64,000 bases of DNA. Origin: Vagococcus teuberi (GTDB lineage: Bacteria; Bacillota; Bacilli; Lactobacillales; Vagococcaceae). The stretch is from assembly GCF_001870205.1 (NCBI RefSeq), contig NZ_CP017267.1, positions 236,501 to 300,500 on the forward strand. Reading direction: 5' to 3'. A program made the translations under genes and the position numbers. The first letter of the stretch is position 1. Every line of letters begins with the position of its first letter. This document shows positions 1 through 8,582 of the stretch, one piece after another. Under the pieces are notes generated by a model. The model saw only the letters and a list, made by a program, of their open reading frames with translations, had not been told where the DNA came from and did no database searches.

Positions 1-372
1 GTGTTTTCTTTAACTAAATACCTTTACACGTTGTCTAAAACAGATATTGCTTCACTGACAACCATTGTTGCACAGATGAACGAAGAAGGAAATCAAGAAG
101 CCACTCTTTTATTGAAACAAGCAGGTATACAATTAGGAATAGCAGTAGAACAAATGCTCAGAAAGAGTAAGTTATCTAAAGAATCATTAGAAATTGGATT
201 AAATGGAAGTGTCATAGAAAAAAATGCGCAAGTTTTTTCTAGTTTTCACAACTATTTAGAAGACAGTGAAATAAATGTGACTTATTGTCATAAACAGTCA
301 TCCTGTGCTAAAGGAGCTTATTATTATTATAAAATGCGAGAGTTGGAGGGGTTACCGTGGGATATGCAATAG
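1..372 (+). CDS. C-terminal part of a BadF/BadG-family sugar kinase (partial at window edge)
   Basis: The reading frame is already open at base 1, so this is only the last 123 residues of a longer protein (family members are about 300 residues). The end resembles the BadF/BadG/BcrA/BcrD ATPase family, which includes N-acetylglucosamine and N-acetylmuramic acid kinases such as clostridial MurK; a helix rich in Gln/Leu is followed by a G-L-N-G-S-V segment typical of the ATPase C-terminal fold. It overlaps anmK by 16 bp and an RpiR regulator follows, which supports a role in phosphorylating amino sugars released from peptidoglycan. The ATP-binding N-terminus is outside the window, so the substrate is inferred from context. 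Confidence 0.6.
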   Translation: MFSLTKYLYTLSKTDIASLTTIVAQMNEEGNQEATLLLKQAGIQLGIAVEQMLRKSKLSKESLEIGLNGSVIEKNAQVFSSFHNYLEDSEINVTYCHKQSSCAKGAYYYYKMRELEGLPWDMQ

Positions 373-1478
373 GATTGATGTCAGGCACATCACTGGACGG
401 TGTAGATGTAGCACTGGTTAAGTATGATGAAGGCATGTCTAGTTATGAGTTAGAGGATTTTTTTACCGTTCCTTTTTCTGATGAGTTAAAGAAAAAAGTC
501 ACAGATGCTATTGATATAAATCAATCAAATGTTGCCTTAATTTGCAGCTTAAATATCGAGTTAGGTTATTTTTTTGGTGAAGCAGTTAAAAAAATGATAG
601 AAAAACATCAAAGGTTAGGTAAAAAAATAGACTTTGTTGCGTCTCACGGGCAAACTTTATACCATCAACCTATTTCAGAAGATAATTTAATCGCATCCAC
701 CTTGCAAGTAGGAGAGTCAAGTGTGATTGCTGAGGTGACTGGAGTTAAAGTGGTATCTGATTTTAGATACCGGGACATGGCTGTTGGCGGACAAGGGGCA
801 CCGATTGTTCCTTACTCAGAATTTATTTTGTATAACGACAGAGAAAAACAGCGAATTTTACAAAATATTGGCGGTATTTCAAACGCCACAATTATTCCGA
901 AAAATGCTACAATACAGGAGATAACAGCTTTTGATACAGGGCCAGGTAATATGATAATTGATGAATTAGTGCGCCATTTTTATCAGGAAGAGTATGATGA
1001 TAATGGCCAATATGCTAAGCAAGGTCGTGTGTCAGAAACAGTTTTAGAACACATGATGTCACATTCCTTTTTTAGTCGCCCTATGCCACGGACAACAGGA
1101 AGAGAAGATTTTGGACAGCACTATGTCACCGCATTGCTTGATACGTATGAATTACCAGCTAATGATTGGATTACAACAGCAACAAAATTTACTGCAAAAG
1201 CGATTGCGTTATCATTGGCCTCGTTTTTCGTAAACGATACTGACTTAATCATTGGTGGGGGTGGAAGCTATAATCCAACGTTACTTTCAATGATTCAAGA
1301 AGAAGTGCCGTCTTTTGTGTCAGTTAAAACACAAGAAGATTTAGGCCAATCATCAGAAGCAAAAGAAGCTGTTGCTATGGTTGTGTTGGGACATCGAACG
1401 CTTATAGGCAAAACAAGTAACGTGCCAAGTGCTACTGGTGCGACTAAAGAAGTTATTTTGGGGAAAATAACATGGTAG
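357..1478 (+). CDS. anmK: Anhydro-N-acetylmuramic acid kinase
   Basis: AnmK cleaves the 1,6-anhydro ring of anhydro-MurNAc and phosphorylates it with ATP, giving MurNAc-6-phosphate in cytoplasmic cell-wall recycling. Family marks are the phosphate loop GLMSGTSLDG at residues 6-15, SHGQT at 96-100, DFRYRDMAVGGQGAP at 135-149, DTGPGN at 193-198 and a GGGG segment near residue 300. At 373 residues the length is normal. It starts with GTG inside the end of the upstream kinase gene (16-bp overlap, so likely translational coupling), preceded by GGAGGGG. The RpiR regulator 29 bp downstream is probably cotranscribed. Confident in function. Confidence 0.95.
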   Translation: MGYAIGLMSGTSLDGVDVALVKYDEGMSSYELEDFFTVPFSDELKKKVTDAIDINQSNVALICSLNIELGYFFGEAVKKMIEKHQRLGKKIDFVASHGQTLYHQPISEDNLIASTLQVGESSVIAEVTGVKVVSDFRYRDMAVGGQGAPIVPYSEFILYNDREKQRILQNIGGISNATIIPKNATIQEITAFDTGPGNMIIDELVRHFYQEEYDDNGQYAKQGRVSETVLEHMMSHSFFSRPMPRTTGREDFGQHYVTALLDTYELPANDWITTATKFTAKAIALSLASFFVNDTDLIIGGGGSYNPTLLSMIQEEVPSFVSVKTQEDLGQSSEAKEAVAMVVLGHRTLIGKTSNVPSATGATKEVILGKITW

Positions 1479-1506
1479 GCAAATAAGTTAAAAGGGAAGG
1501 GTAAAT

Positions 1507-2373
1507 ATGAAAAGTAAACATATTCATCAAAGGGTGGAGAGTCTTTATAATGATTTAACACATTCGGAACAAAAAATAGCCAATTTGGTATTAGAAAGAC
1601 CGGAAGATGTGATGAAAATGACTGCAAGTGAGTTAGCAAAAGAGTCACAAACTAGTCCAGCTTCAGTCATTCGTTTTTGTAAATCAATAAATATTCCGAG
1701 TTTTCCAGAATTAAAAATAGCATTATCAGCTGAAAGACAGTGGGATGTTCCCAAAGAGTATTCAGACATATTACCAAATGAGAAAATATCGGATGTGAAA
1801 GCAAAACTTTTAGGCAATGCTTATCAATCTATGCAAGAAACGATTCAATTAGTTAGTGAAGATGTGTTAGATGATGCGGTACAGATGATTTCTTCAGCGC
1901 CATTTGTCTATGTTTACGGGATAGGCTCATCTTACCTTGTCGCAGAAAATATTGCTCAAAAGTGGAATCGAATTGGGAAAGTTTGTATCTGTATTGCAGA
2001 TGTTCACTTGCTTATAGCCAGTCTAACTTCAGCTGTACCTGGTTCTATTTTTATTGGTATTTCAAATTCGGGGGAAACATCAGAAGTACTAGAAATTAAT
2101 CACATTGCAAGAGAGCATGGCATCAAGACAATTGGTATTTCACAATTTGGGATGAATACATTGAGCAAACAAGTTGATTTATCTATTCAAACGGTGAAAT
2201 CCAAAGAAGCAGAATTAAGAAGTGCTGCTACGAGTTCATTGATGTCTCAATTTATTTTGATCGATTTATTGTTCCATGTATATGTTTTAAAAGAATACGA
2301 TGAAAACATGGAAAATATTAGAGAATCTAGAACGTTAGTAGATGAATACAAGCGTCGTACTAGTAAAAAATAA
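1507..2373 (+). CDS. RpiR/MurR-family transcriptional regulator (HTH + SIS)
   Basis: This 288-residue protein has an N-terminal RpiR helix-turn-helix (about residues 1-77) and a C-terminal SIS sugar-phosphate binding domain (about 125-260), with the G-I-G-S-S-Y entry and the I-S-N-S-G-E-T-S loop that binds phosphosugars. In MurR-type regulators the ligand is MurNAc-6-phosphate, the product of the anmK gene just upstream, so this is probably the sensor of the recycling pathway. That ligand assignment is inferred from context. It is the last gene of its operon, with a clear terminator immediately after the stop. Confidence 0.85.
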   Translation: MKSKHIHQRVESLYNDLTHSEQKIANLVLERPEDVMKMTASELAKESQTSPASVIRFCKSINIPSFPELKIALSAERQWDVPKEYSDILPNEKISDVKAKLLGNAYQSMQETIQLVSEDVLDDAVQMISSAPFVYVYGIGSSYLVAENIAQKWNRIGKVCICIADVHLLIASLTSAVPGSIFIGISNSGETSEVLEINHIAREHGIKTIGISQFGMNTLSKQVDLSIQTVKSKEAELRSAATSSLMSQFILIDLLFHVYVLKEYDENMENIRESRTLVDEYKRRTSKK

Positions 2374-2374
2374 C

Positions 2375-2412
2375 AACCATCCAATTGGGTCTAAGGACTT
2401 AATTGGATGGTT
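2375..2412. terminator. Bidirectional terminator between the RpiR gene and gtrA
   Basis: A perfect 12-bp inverted repeat (AACCATCCAATT / AATTGGATGGTT, 14-nt loop) is followed by a T-run on the plus strand. It starts 2 bp after the RpiR stop codon. The stop codon of the opposite-strand GtrA gene (2399-2401) lies within the hairpin, so both converging transcripts probably use it. Confidence 0.85.
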
Positions 2413-2839
2413 TTTTAAAGATAATAAATTTACTAAATACATAGTTAGCAATTAAGACAACCACATTACTGATAATTTTAGCAATCATTGGCTGCTGATG
2501 TAACCACTTGACTAAGACAAATAAAACAACAGTATCAATGCCTAAAGATAATAAGCGGAACGAAAAGAAGGACATCATCTCTTTTACGTTGATAGTCTCT
2601 TGATTGTCTTCATGAGCGAAAACATACTTTTTATTGGATATATAGGCAAATAGCACAGAAAAAATCCATGCAACGACGTTTGCGAAAATATAATTAAGTT
2701 GTAGGACCCCTTCAATGAGATAGAACACGACAATATTAATAATCGTTGTCATAACACCCATCACGACATACATAAATAACTCAAATAGTGTGTCAGATAG
2801 TCCTAATGTTTTAGTAAAAAAATGTTTTAATTTATTCAT
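2399..2839 (-). CDS. GtrA-family membrane protein
   Basis: This 146-residue protein has four hydrophobic helices (roughly residues 18-40, 45-65, 85-107, 115-137) and the GtrA-family layout, including the F-x-x-x-x-x-Y-x-x-S-x-K-Y-V-F element after helix 2. GtrA proteins are thought to help flip or present undecaprenyl-phosphate-linked sugars. It overlaps the preceding large membrane protein by 8 bp and is the last gene of a B-C-A cassette. The substrate sugar cannot be read from the sequence. The stop codon lies inside the downstream terminator stem. Confidence 0.85.
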   Translation of the reverse strand: MNKLKHFFTKTLGLSDTLFELFMYVVMGVMTTIINIVVFYLIEGVLQLNYIFANVVAWIFSVLFAYISNKKYVFAHEDNQETINVKEMMSFFSFRLLSLGIDTVVLFVLVKWLHQQPMIAKIISNVVVLIANYVFSKFIIFKKPSN

Positions 2840-4610
2840 AGACTCTCTCTTTTCTAATAAACAATTTATAATAGGCTCTTATAGAACAATAACCAATCGT
2901 CAGTGAGATCGCAATCAATTTAATTATGAGTACATAAGTCATATTCATAACTGGTTTGTAAGATAATATGATGGTATTTTCACCATTTTTTGGTTGGATA
3001 ATTAAACTACCAATATCAGATGTGTCGTACTCTGATTTATCTAGTATTTTGCCATTTAACTCAATCACGCTATGTTCATAGACGATGAGGGGGAATTGTT
3101 TTTTCTTTGATGAGTGTTTTTTATTGTCCCAAACTAATTGGATCGTTCCATTATCTAGTATAGTCGTTGTAATGTTTTTTTGATTATCAAATATTTCTTT
3201 TTCATAAACTTCATATGGCTCTATTTCACTATATAGCTCTTGGCTAGTTGTATTTTTTGATATAGGAAGGTAATCTGGTGTTCCCTTTTCTATTGTGTCA
3301 AATACTTTCGTTAAGTCAGGCGATCTAAGGTTATTTCTAATATTATCTGGCTCTGTTTCAATCAGATTAGATCGATTGTTCCCCATAGCGACAGGATCAT
3401 CTTGCCAACGTTGCGCATTTTTGACCATGTTGCTGTTAGCTTCGACTAATATGAAGCCGACTAGGATAAGTAGGAAAGTCGACATGATTTTTGATTGTTT
3501 ACTAGAAAGATTTCTCTCAAATGCTGTGATTGTTTTTAAAAACATAGGAATTAGTAGCACATATGAAATTACAGAAAAACGAAATGGAAACTGGATAATA
3601 GATAGAAAAGGTAGTGTTGCTACTATATTATCCCATGGAAATAATGATGTTGATAAGAGCAAGAATGTTCCACCAACAATGGTCATTAATCTCTCTAGTA
3701 AAGACGTCTGTTTAATATTACGAATAAAATAAATGAGTTGGAAAATAAATATAGCCCCAAAAAAGATACCAATATTTCGATTGCCATACATTTCTGTTAT
3801 AGAGATATAGGTAGCATTTGTCACAAATGATTTTGGAATAAAGGGTTGTAAAATATTATTTGATAAAAAGACTTCCAAATAAGCCGTTAATGTATTTAGT
3901 GATAAGAAGACAAATAATAAAATAGCTAATATCATATCTTTTATCCAATTAAGTTTTCTGTCTGATTGAATGAAACTGACAAGGAAAAAAGGAATAATCG
4001 CTAAAGTTGCTAATACAGCACTGAGTGTATGAGTATTAACTAGTAAACTCATAGATAAGGCTAAAAAGACAAAGTTAATCGGTTTATCTCTATTTTTTAC
4101 TGAGCGGATGGCTTGAATAAAAATAAATGGTAAAAATGCCGCACCCCAACTAGAAAAACCTAAAGCCCGAACATAATACATCACTGGGGCACTTGCCATG
4201 TAAATCGCTGCGCCTATCGTGGCTAATGTTTTTGTACAATCTAGTGTTCTCATGAGACCATACATACCGCTACCGGCTATGATAAGGCACGTGAATGATG
4301 AGACGAGTTGGAATTTTAACCATGACTGTGTAAAAAATAATATTAAACCATTCAAAAAGGCGATATCATACCCGTACAGGGCATTGATAATTCTGCCACT
4401 ACTATTAAAGCCATATAAAGCCATATAGTAGTTATAGTTTCCTGATTTGATTTGTTCAGCTAAATCATAGAACCGATTATAATGAAATGATATATCAGAT
4501 CCAACAGGGATAAACCGCGTATTGATTTGCGGTAATAAAATAAATAAAGCTACTAAGGTAATGGTTATAAAAGGAAGTCTTTTTTTTATAACACGTTTAG
4601 CACTTAGCAC
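2832..4610 (-). CDS. Large polytopic membrane protein, GtrC/GT-C glycosyltransferase-like
   Basis: A 592-residue protein with about 11-13 predicted transmembrane segments, an acidic residue-containing first extracytoplasmic loop (S-D-I-S-F-H-Y-N-R-F-Y after helix 1) and a C-terminal soluble portion (about residues 400-560) before a last membrane helix. This layout is typical of GT-C-fold transferases and of the 6-pyruvoyl-tetrahydropterin-synthase-related/YfhO-like membrane families; which one applies is not settled. It starts with GTG, 7 nt after AGGAGG, and sits between a GtrB-like and a GtrA-like gene. It is therefore the likely third component, transferring a lipid-linked sugar to a cell-surface polymer (inferred). 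Confidence 0.65.
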   Translation of the reverse strand: MLSAKRVIKKRLPFITITLVALFILLPQINTRFIPVGSDISFHYNRFYDLAEQIKSGNYNYYMALYGFNSSGRIINALYGYDIAFLNGLILFFTQSWLKFQLVSSFTCLIIAGSGMYGLMRTLDCTKTLATIGAAIYMASAPVMYYVRALGFSSWGAAFLPFIFIQAIRSVKNRDKPINFVFLALSMSLLVNTHTLSAVLATLAIIPFFLVSFIQSDRKLNWIKDMILAILLFVFLSLNTLTAYLEVFLSNNILQPFIPKSFVTNATYISITEMYGNRNIGIFFGAIFIFQLIYFIRNIKQTSLLERLMTIVGGTFLLLSTSLFPWDNIVATLPFLSIIQFPFRFSVISYVLLIPMFLKTITAFERNLSSKQSKIMSTFLLILVGFILVEANSNMVKNAQRWQDDPVAMGNNRSNLIETEPDNIRNNLRSPDLTKVFDTIEKGTPDYLPISKNTTSQELYSEIEPYEVYEKEIFDNQKNITTTILDNGTIQLVWDNKKHSSKKKQFPLIVYEHSVIELNGKILDKSEYDTSDIGSLIIQPKNGENTIILSYKPVMNMTYVLIIKLIAISLTIGYCSIRAYYKLFIRKERVYE

Positions 4611-4612
4611 AA

Positions 4613-5566
4613 CTAATCCTCCTCTAAAGGTGAAATCTTTTGATCTTTGACGATGTAAATAGGCCTTCTTTTCGTTTCGAGAAATGTTTTACCTAAATAT
4701 TGTCCCACAACTCCTAAACAGAGAAGTTGTAGACCACCTAGTGCTAATATAATACAAACAAGAGATGGCCATCCTGATGTTGGATCCCCGAAAATAAGAG
4801 CACGTATTACAATAAAAATCAAAGCGATAATGGACGCGATAAATGACATAAATCCAAGAATAGTTGAGAGTTTTAGTGGGAATTCTGAAAATGAGATGAT
4901 GCCATCAATAGAGTATTGTAATAAGTCCCAAAAAGACCAAGACGTTTCACCTTCAACACGTTCAATATTTTCAAATTCTAAGTAATGAGTATCAAATCCA
5001 ACCCAGCTAAATATTCCTTTTGAAAATCGGTTGTATTCTTTAAGTTCTAGTATCGCATCGACCATTTGACGAGACATAAGTCGGTAATCTCTTGCGCCGT
5101 CAACAATTTCAACATCAGATATTTTATTGATAATTTTATAAAATTGTTTTGCGAAAAATGATCTGATTTTAGGTTCCCCAGCACGTGTAACACGTCTAGT
5201 ACCAATGCAGTCATGTTCTCCTTGTTCTATTAGTTCAACCATTTTAGGTAAAAGCTCTGGAGGGTCTTGCAAATCAACATCCATGACAGTGATATAATCT
5301 CCTCGAGTATGTTCAAGGCCGGCATAAAGAGCAGATTCTTTTCCAAAGTTTCGGGAAAAAGAAAGGTAGTTGTATTTATTAGATGAAGCTGTCTCTTTTT
5401 TTAAAACCTCTAATGTATTATCTTTTGATCCGTCGTTGACAAACCAGTATTCAAACGTTAAATTTGGTAATAATTTTTCTATATCCATCATACGAGTAAT
5501 ATAGGGATTGATCGTGTCTTGTTCGTTGTAACAAGGGACCACAATGGAAAGCATTTTTTTAGTCAT
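4613..5566 (-). CDS. GtrB/DPM1-like family 2 glycosyltransferase
   Basis: A 317-residue enzyme with an N-terminal GT-A fold (S-I-V-V-P-C-Y-N-E entry, V-N-D-G-S-K-D nucleotide-binding loop, metal-binding M-D-V-D-L-Q-D-P-P) and two C-terminal transmembrane helices (about residues 230-255 and 265-290). This is the architecture of polyprenyl-phosphate glucosyl/mannosyl transferases such as GtrB and dolichol-phosphate mannose synthase. It would charge undecaprenyl phosphate with one sugar at the inner membrane face. It is the first gene of a tightly packed three-gene set (2 bp, then an 8-bp overlap). Sugar identity is unknown. Confidence 0.9.
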   Translation of the reverse strand: MTKKMLSIVVPCYNEQDTINPYITRMMDIEKLLPNLTFEYWFVNDGSKDNTLEVLKKETASSNKYNYLSFSRNFGKESALYAGLEHTRGDYITVMDVDLQDPPELLPKMVELIEQGEHDCIGTRRVTRAGEPKIRSFFAKQFYKIINKISDVEIVDGARDYRLMSRQMVDAILELKEYNRFSKGIFSWVGFDTHYLEFENIERVEGETSWSFWDLLQYSIDGIISFSEFPLKLSTILGFMSFIASIIALIFIVIRALIFGDPTSGWPSLVCIILALGGLQLLCLGVVGQYLGKTFLETKRRPIYIVKDQKISPLEED

Positions 5567-5664
5567 AATATACTCCTTTTTATTAGTAGATAATTACCTA
5601 AAAGTGCAATAAATATATTTTAAATGAAATGAGTATGAAAAGATAGTCTATATAATAAGTTAGA

Positions 5665-5701
5665 CAAAAAATACCCTAGTCTATTATAAGACTAAGGTAT
5701 T
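5665..5701 (-). terminator. Terminator downstream of hrtA-like gene
   Basis: An imperfect 13-bp inverted repeat (AATACC-TAGTCT / AGACTA-GGTATT, one mismatch, 6-nt loop) is followed on the minus strand by TTTTTTG. It begins 5 bp beyond the stop of the ABC ATPase gene and separates that operon from the glycosyltransferase cassette. Confidence 0.8.
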
Positions 5702-5705
5702 ATAA

Positions 5706-6386
5706 TTAAAAGTCATGTACTTCTTTAAGTGTTCCATCTTCCATTTGAAATACTCGGTCACTCCATTTAATCATACGAATGTCATGGGTTACCATAACTG
5801 TTGCTTTTTTCTTGTCGTGAGCTTCTTTGACAAGTAGTTTCACGACGTTATAAGCATGTTCCGTATCTAAACTAGCAGTGGGTTCATCTGCTAAAATAAG
5901 ACTAGGATTATTGTATAAAGAGCGAGCAATCGCCACACGTTGGCGTTCACCACCGGATAAATCACTTGGGTAACTTTTTCTTAAGTGATCAATATCAAGA
6001 GATTTAAGTAAGTCGTCTAGTTTTTCTTTATTAACTTTTTCTTTTTTTACTTTGCCAACTAAAGTAAATTGATCCTCTATAGTTAAGAAAGGAATGAGGT
6101 TTGAGCTTTGTAGAATAAAACCTATTTCTTCAAAACGTAATTTAGCACGTTTTTTTTCAGGTAAAGCTGTAAAATCAATATCATTAATAGTAATATTACC
6201 TGTTGTTGTACTTTGTAAACCACCTGCTATCGTTAAGAAAGTACTTTTTCCAGAACCAGAAGGACCAATGACGCTGATAAATTCCCCTTCTTTAACTTCA
6301 AAATTTAAGTCATTTAAGGCTGTCACTTCATTATGACCTTTACCAAATTTTTTAGTGATATGAGACATATTTAAAATAGTTTTCAT
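5706..6386 (-). CDS. hrtA: ABC transporter ATP-binding protein, HrtA-like
   Basis: A 226-residue LolD/MacB-type ATPase: Walker A GPSGSGKST at residues 41-49, Q-loop near 93, signature LSGGERQ at 143-149, Walker B LILADEP at 163-169, and the H-loop V-T-H-D near 199. It is paired with an FtsX-fold permease 5 bp upstream. The permease ends in V-D-P-I-x-A-I-G-G, like HrtB of staphylococci and lactococci, and the locus has a TetR regulator whose first residues resemble HrtR. I therefore favour heme efflux; other MacB-like substrates are possible. Start ATG follows GGAGG. Confidence 0.7.
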   Translation of the reverse strand: MKTILNMSHITKKFGKGHNEVTALNDLNFEVKEGEFISVIGPSGSGKSTFLTIAGGLQSTTTGNITINDIDFTALPEKKRAKLRFEEIGFILQSSNLIPFLTIEDQFTLVGKVKKEKVNKEKLDDLLKSLDIDHLRKSYPSDLSGGERQRVAIARSLYNNPSLILADEPTASLDTEHAYNVVKLLVKEAHDKKKATVMVTHDIRMIKWSDRVFQMEDGTLKEVHDF

Positions 6387-6391
6387 TTTTC

Positions 6392-7459
6392 CTAACCTCC
6401 AATTGCGTTAATAGGGTCAACTTTATTTACAGTGACGATTGAGAATAAGCCACCGATTGTTGATACAACGACAAGAATGGCACCATAGATACACCATTGT
6501 GTAATGTTAATAGCAAATGGCATCGCGTCAGGTAATACTAAGCTTAAGAAATAAGTAGCAACACCAGAGAGTATTACTCCAAATACACCCACTAAAAATG
6601 ATTGAGCTAATATTGATTTAGAAATAAACCAAGAATTAATGCCTTGAACTTTCATGACACCAAAAATAGCAGTTTTTTGTAGTGTGATAACATACATGAA
6701 GATACCGATAACAGCTGATGCAATAACAAACAAGACATAAATCATAGAATCAAGCGTTAAACTTTGCTCAGTATATCCAGGTAAGTTATCAATAAATTCA
6801 TCAGTTGATAGTTTAGTTAATGAATCACTGGATAATGTTGTATCTTTATCATTGCTTAATATAGCATTGATTGGATAGTTATCTGTATTTTTTACCATAT
6901 CTTCACCGAATTTGATTTCAGTTGCAGTTTTGACAGTTGAATACATTACTGGGGTCGCAACATAAGACGTAGCAGGGAAGATCCCAACGACTTTAACTTT
7001 CAAATCGTTACTTCCAACTTTTATTGTATCATCTACTTTAAATCCTTTATCTGCAAGATTTTGCGAAATAATGACCTCGTTGTCATTTTTTAATGTAGTA
7101 CCACTTGTTATTTCAGGTAAAAAGAAAGCATCTTTATCTGTCCCAAACAAGCTGATATTTACTTTATCGCCTTTTTTACCGATAGCACCACTATAAAGTG
7201 ACAGTGGGGCTTTGTCATTTGATGAAATATCTTTTTCATCTTCTATTTTTAATTGTGATGCAGCTAAAATATTATTGGCATCATCTGATAGGACAATTTC
7301 TTTTGCGTCCCAATCATCTACTACTTGCCTAAATTCTTGTGACAATCCATCTGCTAGACCAGATAATAAAAATACTACTAATCCAATTAGAAACATAATA
7401 CCGACGATTAAACTATATCGTAATTTTGAATAACCCATTTCCTTTAAGGCTAAAAACAT
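6392..7459 (-). CDS. hrtB: FtsX-like ABC permease, HrtB-like
   Basis: A 355-residue permease with one N-terminal membrane helix (about 15-38), a large extracytoplasmic MacB-periplasmic-like domain (about 40-230) and three C-terminal helices (about 233-258, 280-303, 318-345), ending in the motif V-D-P-I-N-A-I-G-G shared with HrtB proteins. HrtBA pumps excess heme from the membrane in Staphylococcus, Lactococcus and Enterococcus. A strong palindrome lies directly upstream of the ribosome binding site, implying local repression. The assignment to heme rests on architecture, C-terminal motif and operator type, not on a search. Confidence 0.7.
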   Translation of the reverse strand: MFLALKEMGYSKLRYSLIVGIMFLIGLVVFLLSGLADGLSQEFRQVVDDWDAKEIVLSDDANNILAASQLKIEDEKDISSNDKAPLSLYSGAIGKKGDKVNISLFGTDKDAFFLPEITSGTTLKNDNEVIISQNLADKGFKVDDTIKVGSNDLKVKVVGIFPATSYVATPVMYSTVKTATEIKFGEDMVKNTDNYPINAILSNDKDTTLSSDSLTKLSTDEFIDNLPGYTEQSLTLDSMIYVLFVIASAVIGIFMYVITLQKTAIFGVMKVQGINSWFISKSILAQSFLVGVFGVILSGVATYFLSLVLPDAMPFAINITQWCIYGAILVVVSTIGGLFSIVTVNKVDPINAIGG

Positions 7460-7481
7460 AAATTTTTCCTCCGTTTCTGAT

Positions 7482-7508
7482 TACCAAGTAACATTATGTC
7501 ACTTGGTA
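7482..7508. promoter_or_regulatory. Operator O1: 27-bp near-perfect palindrome before hrtB
   Basis: Two 13-bp arms around one central base (TACCAAGTAACAT / ATGTCACTTGGTA) differ at a single position. The core AGTAACATTATGTCACT matches the second site upstream of the TetR gene (consensus AGTNACANNNTGTCACT) and closely resembles the TGACANNNTGTCA core recalled for lactococcal HrtR. There is no T-run, so it is not a terminator. It lies 23 bp before the hrtB start codon, where a bound repressor would block transcription. Confidence 0.75.
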
Positions 7509-7521
7509 GTTATAAAAGTAA

Positions 7522-7926
7522 TTAACTATTTTTTACTGATTGCAATAACACTTGAAAAAAGAAACCCAATCCAACTGTTAAAATAATATGTCCCAAACCA
7601 GCGATTCCACTAATTGCTGCGGAACTTTCAATACCTAAGATAGTCATTGTTCCATGTGTTAACATCATCAACAACGTTATACCTAACCCAATGTTATAAA
7701 TGACATAAAACTTTTTGAAATTCTTGTGCTTAGTTAAATTGAAACTTTTTTCCAGTAGTAGAACGATTAAGAAGAAAAACATTCCTAAAATAAGTGTATG
7801 TGTATGGATAACACTTAACTGTGTCCAACCTTCAAAATCATTGAATTTTGTCATTTCACGGAAATAAACGCCACTAATTAATCCAATAATCATATAACTT
7901 AAACTTGCTCTTGCTAATTTTTGCAT
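7522..7926 (-). CDS. DUF2871 family four-helix membrane protein
   Basis: A 134-residue integral membrane protein with four helices (about 8-24, 37-58, 73-93, 103-128). Histidines sit at His41 and His43 (H-T-H at the start of helix 2), His91 (helix 3) and His113 (helix 4), a pattern compatible with heme or metal ligation. The sequence matches the DUF2871 family (Y-F-R-E-x-T-K-F signature after helix 1). It lies 13 bp after the TetR gene and before hrtBA, so it is probably in the same regulon. Function is unknown; a heme-handling role is my inference. Confidence 0.75.
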   Translation of the reverse strand: MQKLARASLSYMIIGLISGVYFREMTKFNDFEGWTQLSVIHTHTLILGMFFFLIVLLLEKSFNLTKHKNFKKFYVIYNIGLGITLLMMLTHGTMTILGIESSAAISGIAGLGHIILTVGLGFFFQVLLQSVKNS

Positions 7927-7939
7927 GAAAATACTCCCC

Positions 7940-8536
7940 CTATTTAATTCCTTTAGTAATCCATTTTATTTTATAGTGATAATCCAATATTAACTCCTCT
8001 GGTGTCCAATTATTGATAATGAAATCAGTTAAGGAATTCATGACAATTTCCATAATAAAGTAAAGGAAACTGACAGCTTCTTGAGTTTCATGGATTGTGA
8101 ATTCGTTGTTTTCCAATAACTTGATCCATTCCATTAGCATGTGTGAAGAGTCATCTAGATTTAAACGCTTCATTGTTCGTTGATAATCAGCTCGAGTTAG
8201 AAGTAATAGTCCTTTCCAATAAGCACTATCCGTTTTTAGATGGGAACAAAAAACAAGGTATTGTTCAATTCCGTGGAAAAAATTACTTTTATGCTGATTA
8301 ATGTAATCAATAATATCTTGATGAATTAGAATAGATTGCTGTTTAACAATGTAATCGTAAGCATCTTTCAAATCAACAAAGTATTTATAAAATGCTCCTC
8401 TAGACATTTCCATCTGCTCGACGATATGTGACACCTTTACTTGGCTGACAGATTGGTTATAAAATGTATCAAGCAAAATCATATCTATTTTTTCTTTTTT
8501 GGGGACAGGTAGATTCAGGAATGTATCCTTTGGCAT
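7940..8536 (-). CDS. TetR-family regulator, HrtR/FhtR-like
   Basis: The protein is 198 residues from the ATG at 8536. An earlier in-frame ATG (8554) is rejected because the ribosome binding site AAAGGAGG lies between the two. The N-terminal TetR helix-turn-helix spans about residues 15-60 (M-S-R-G-A-F-Y-K-Y-F recognition region). The opening M-P-K-D-T-F-x-x-L resembles lactococcal HrtR, the heme-sensing repressor of hrtBA. The ligand domain has few conserved landmarks. Two palindromes of the same sequence, one before this gene and one before hrtB, are the expected targets. Confidence 0.8.
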   Translation of the reverse strand: MPKDTFLNLPVPKKEKIDMILLDTFYNQSVSQVKVSHIVEQMEMSRGAFYKYFVDLKDAYDYIVKQQSILIHQDIIDYINQHKSNFFHGIEQYLVFCSHLKTDSAYWKGLLLLTRADYQRTMKRLNLDDSSHMLMEWIKLLENNEFTIHETQEAVSFLYFIMEIVMNSLTDFIINNWTPEELILDYHYKIKWITKGIK

Positions 8537-8582
8537 ACAATATCCTCCTTTCATTTTTTACTTAAAAAAATCATATCACAAA

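Noticed and set aside
1295-1648. Minus-strand frame across the anmK/RpiR junction
   Set aside because: It is antisense to two well-supported genes with no ribosome binding site; a shadow frame.
3295-3732. Plus-strand frame of 145 codons inside the GtrC-like gene
   Set aside because: It runs antisense to a convincing membrane protein gene and has no family features or ribosome binding site.
7482-7508. Terminator after the DUF2871 gene
   Set aside because: The palindrome has a single-base centre and no T-run, and it repeats the sequence found upstream of the TetR gene. An operator fits better.
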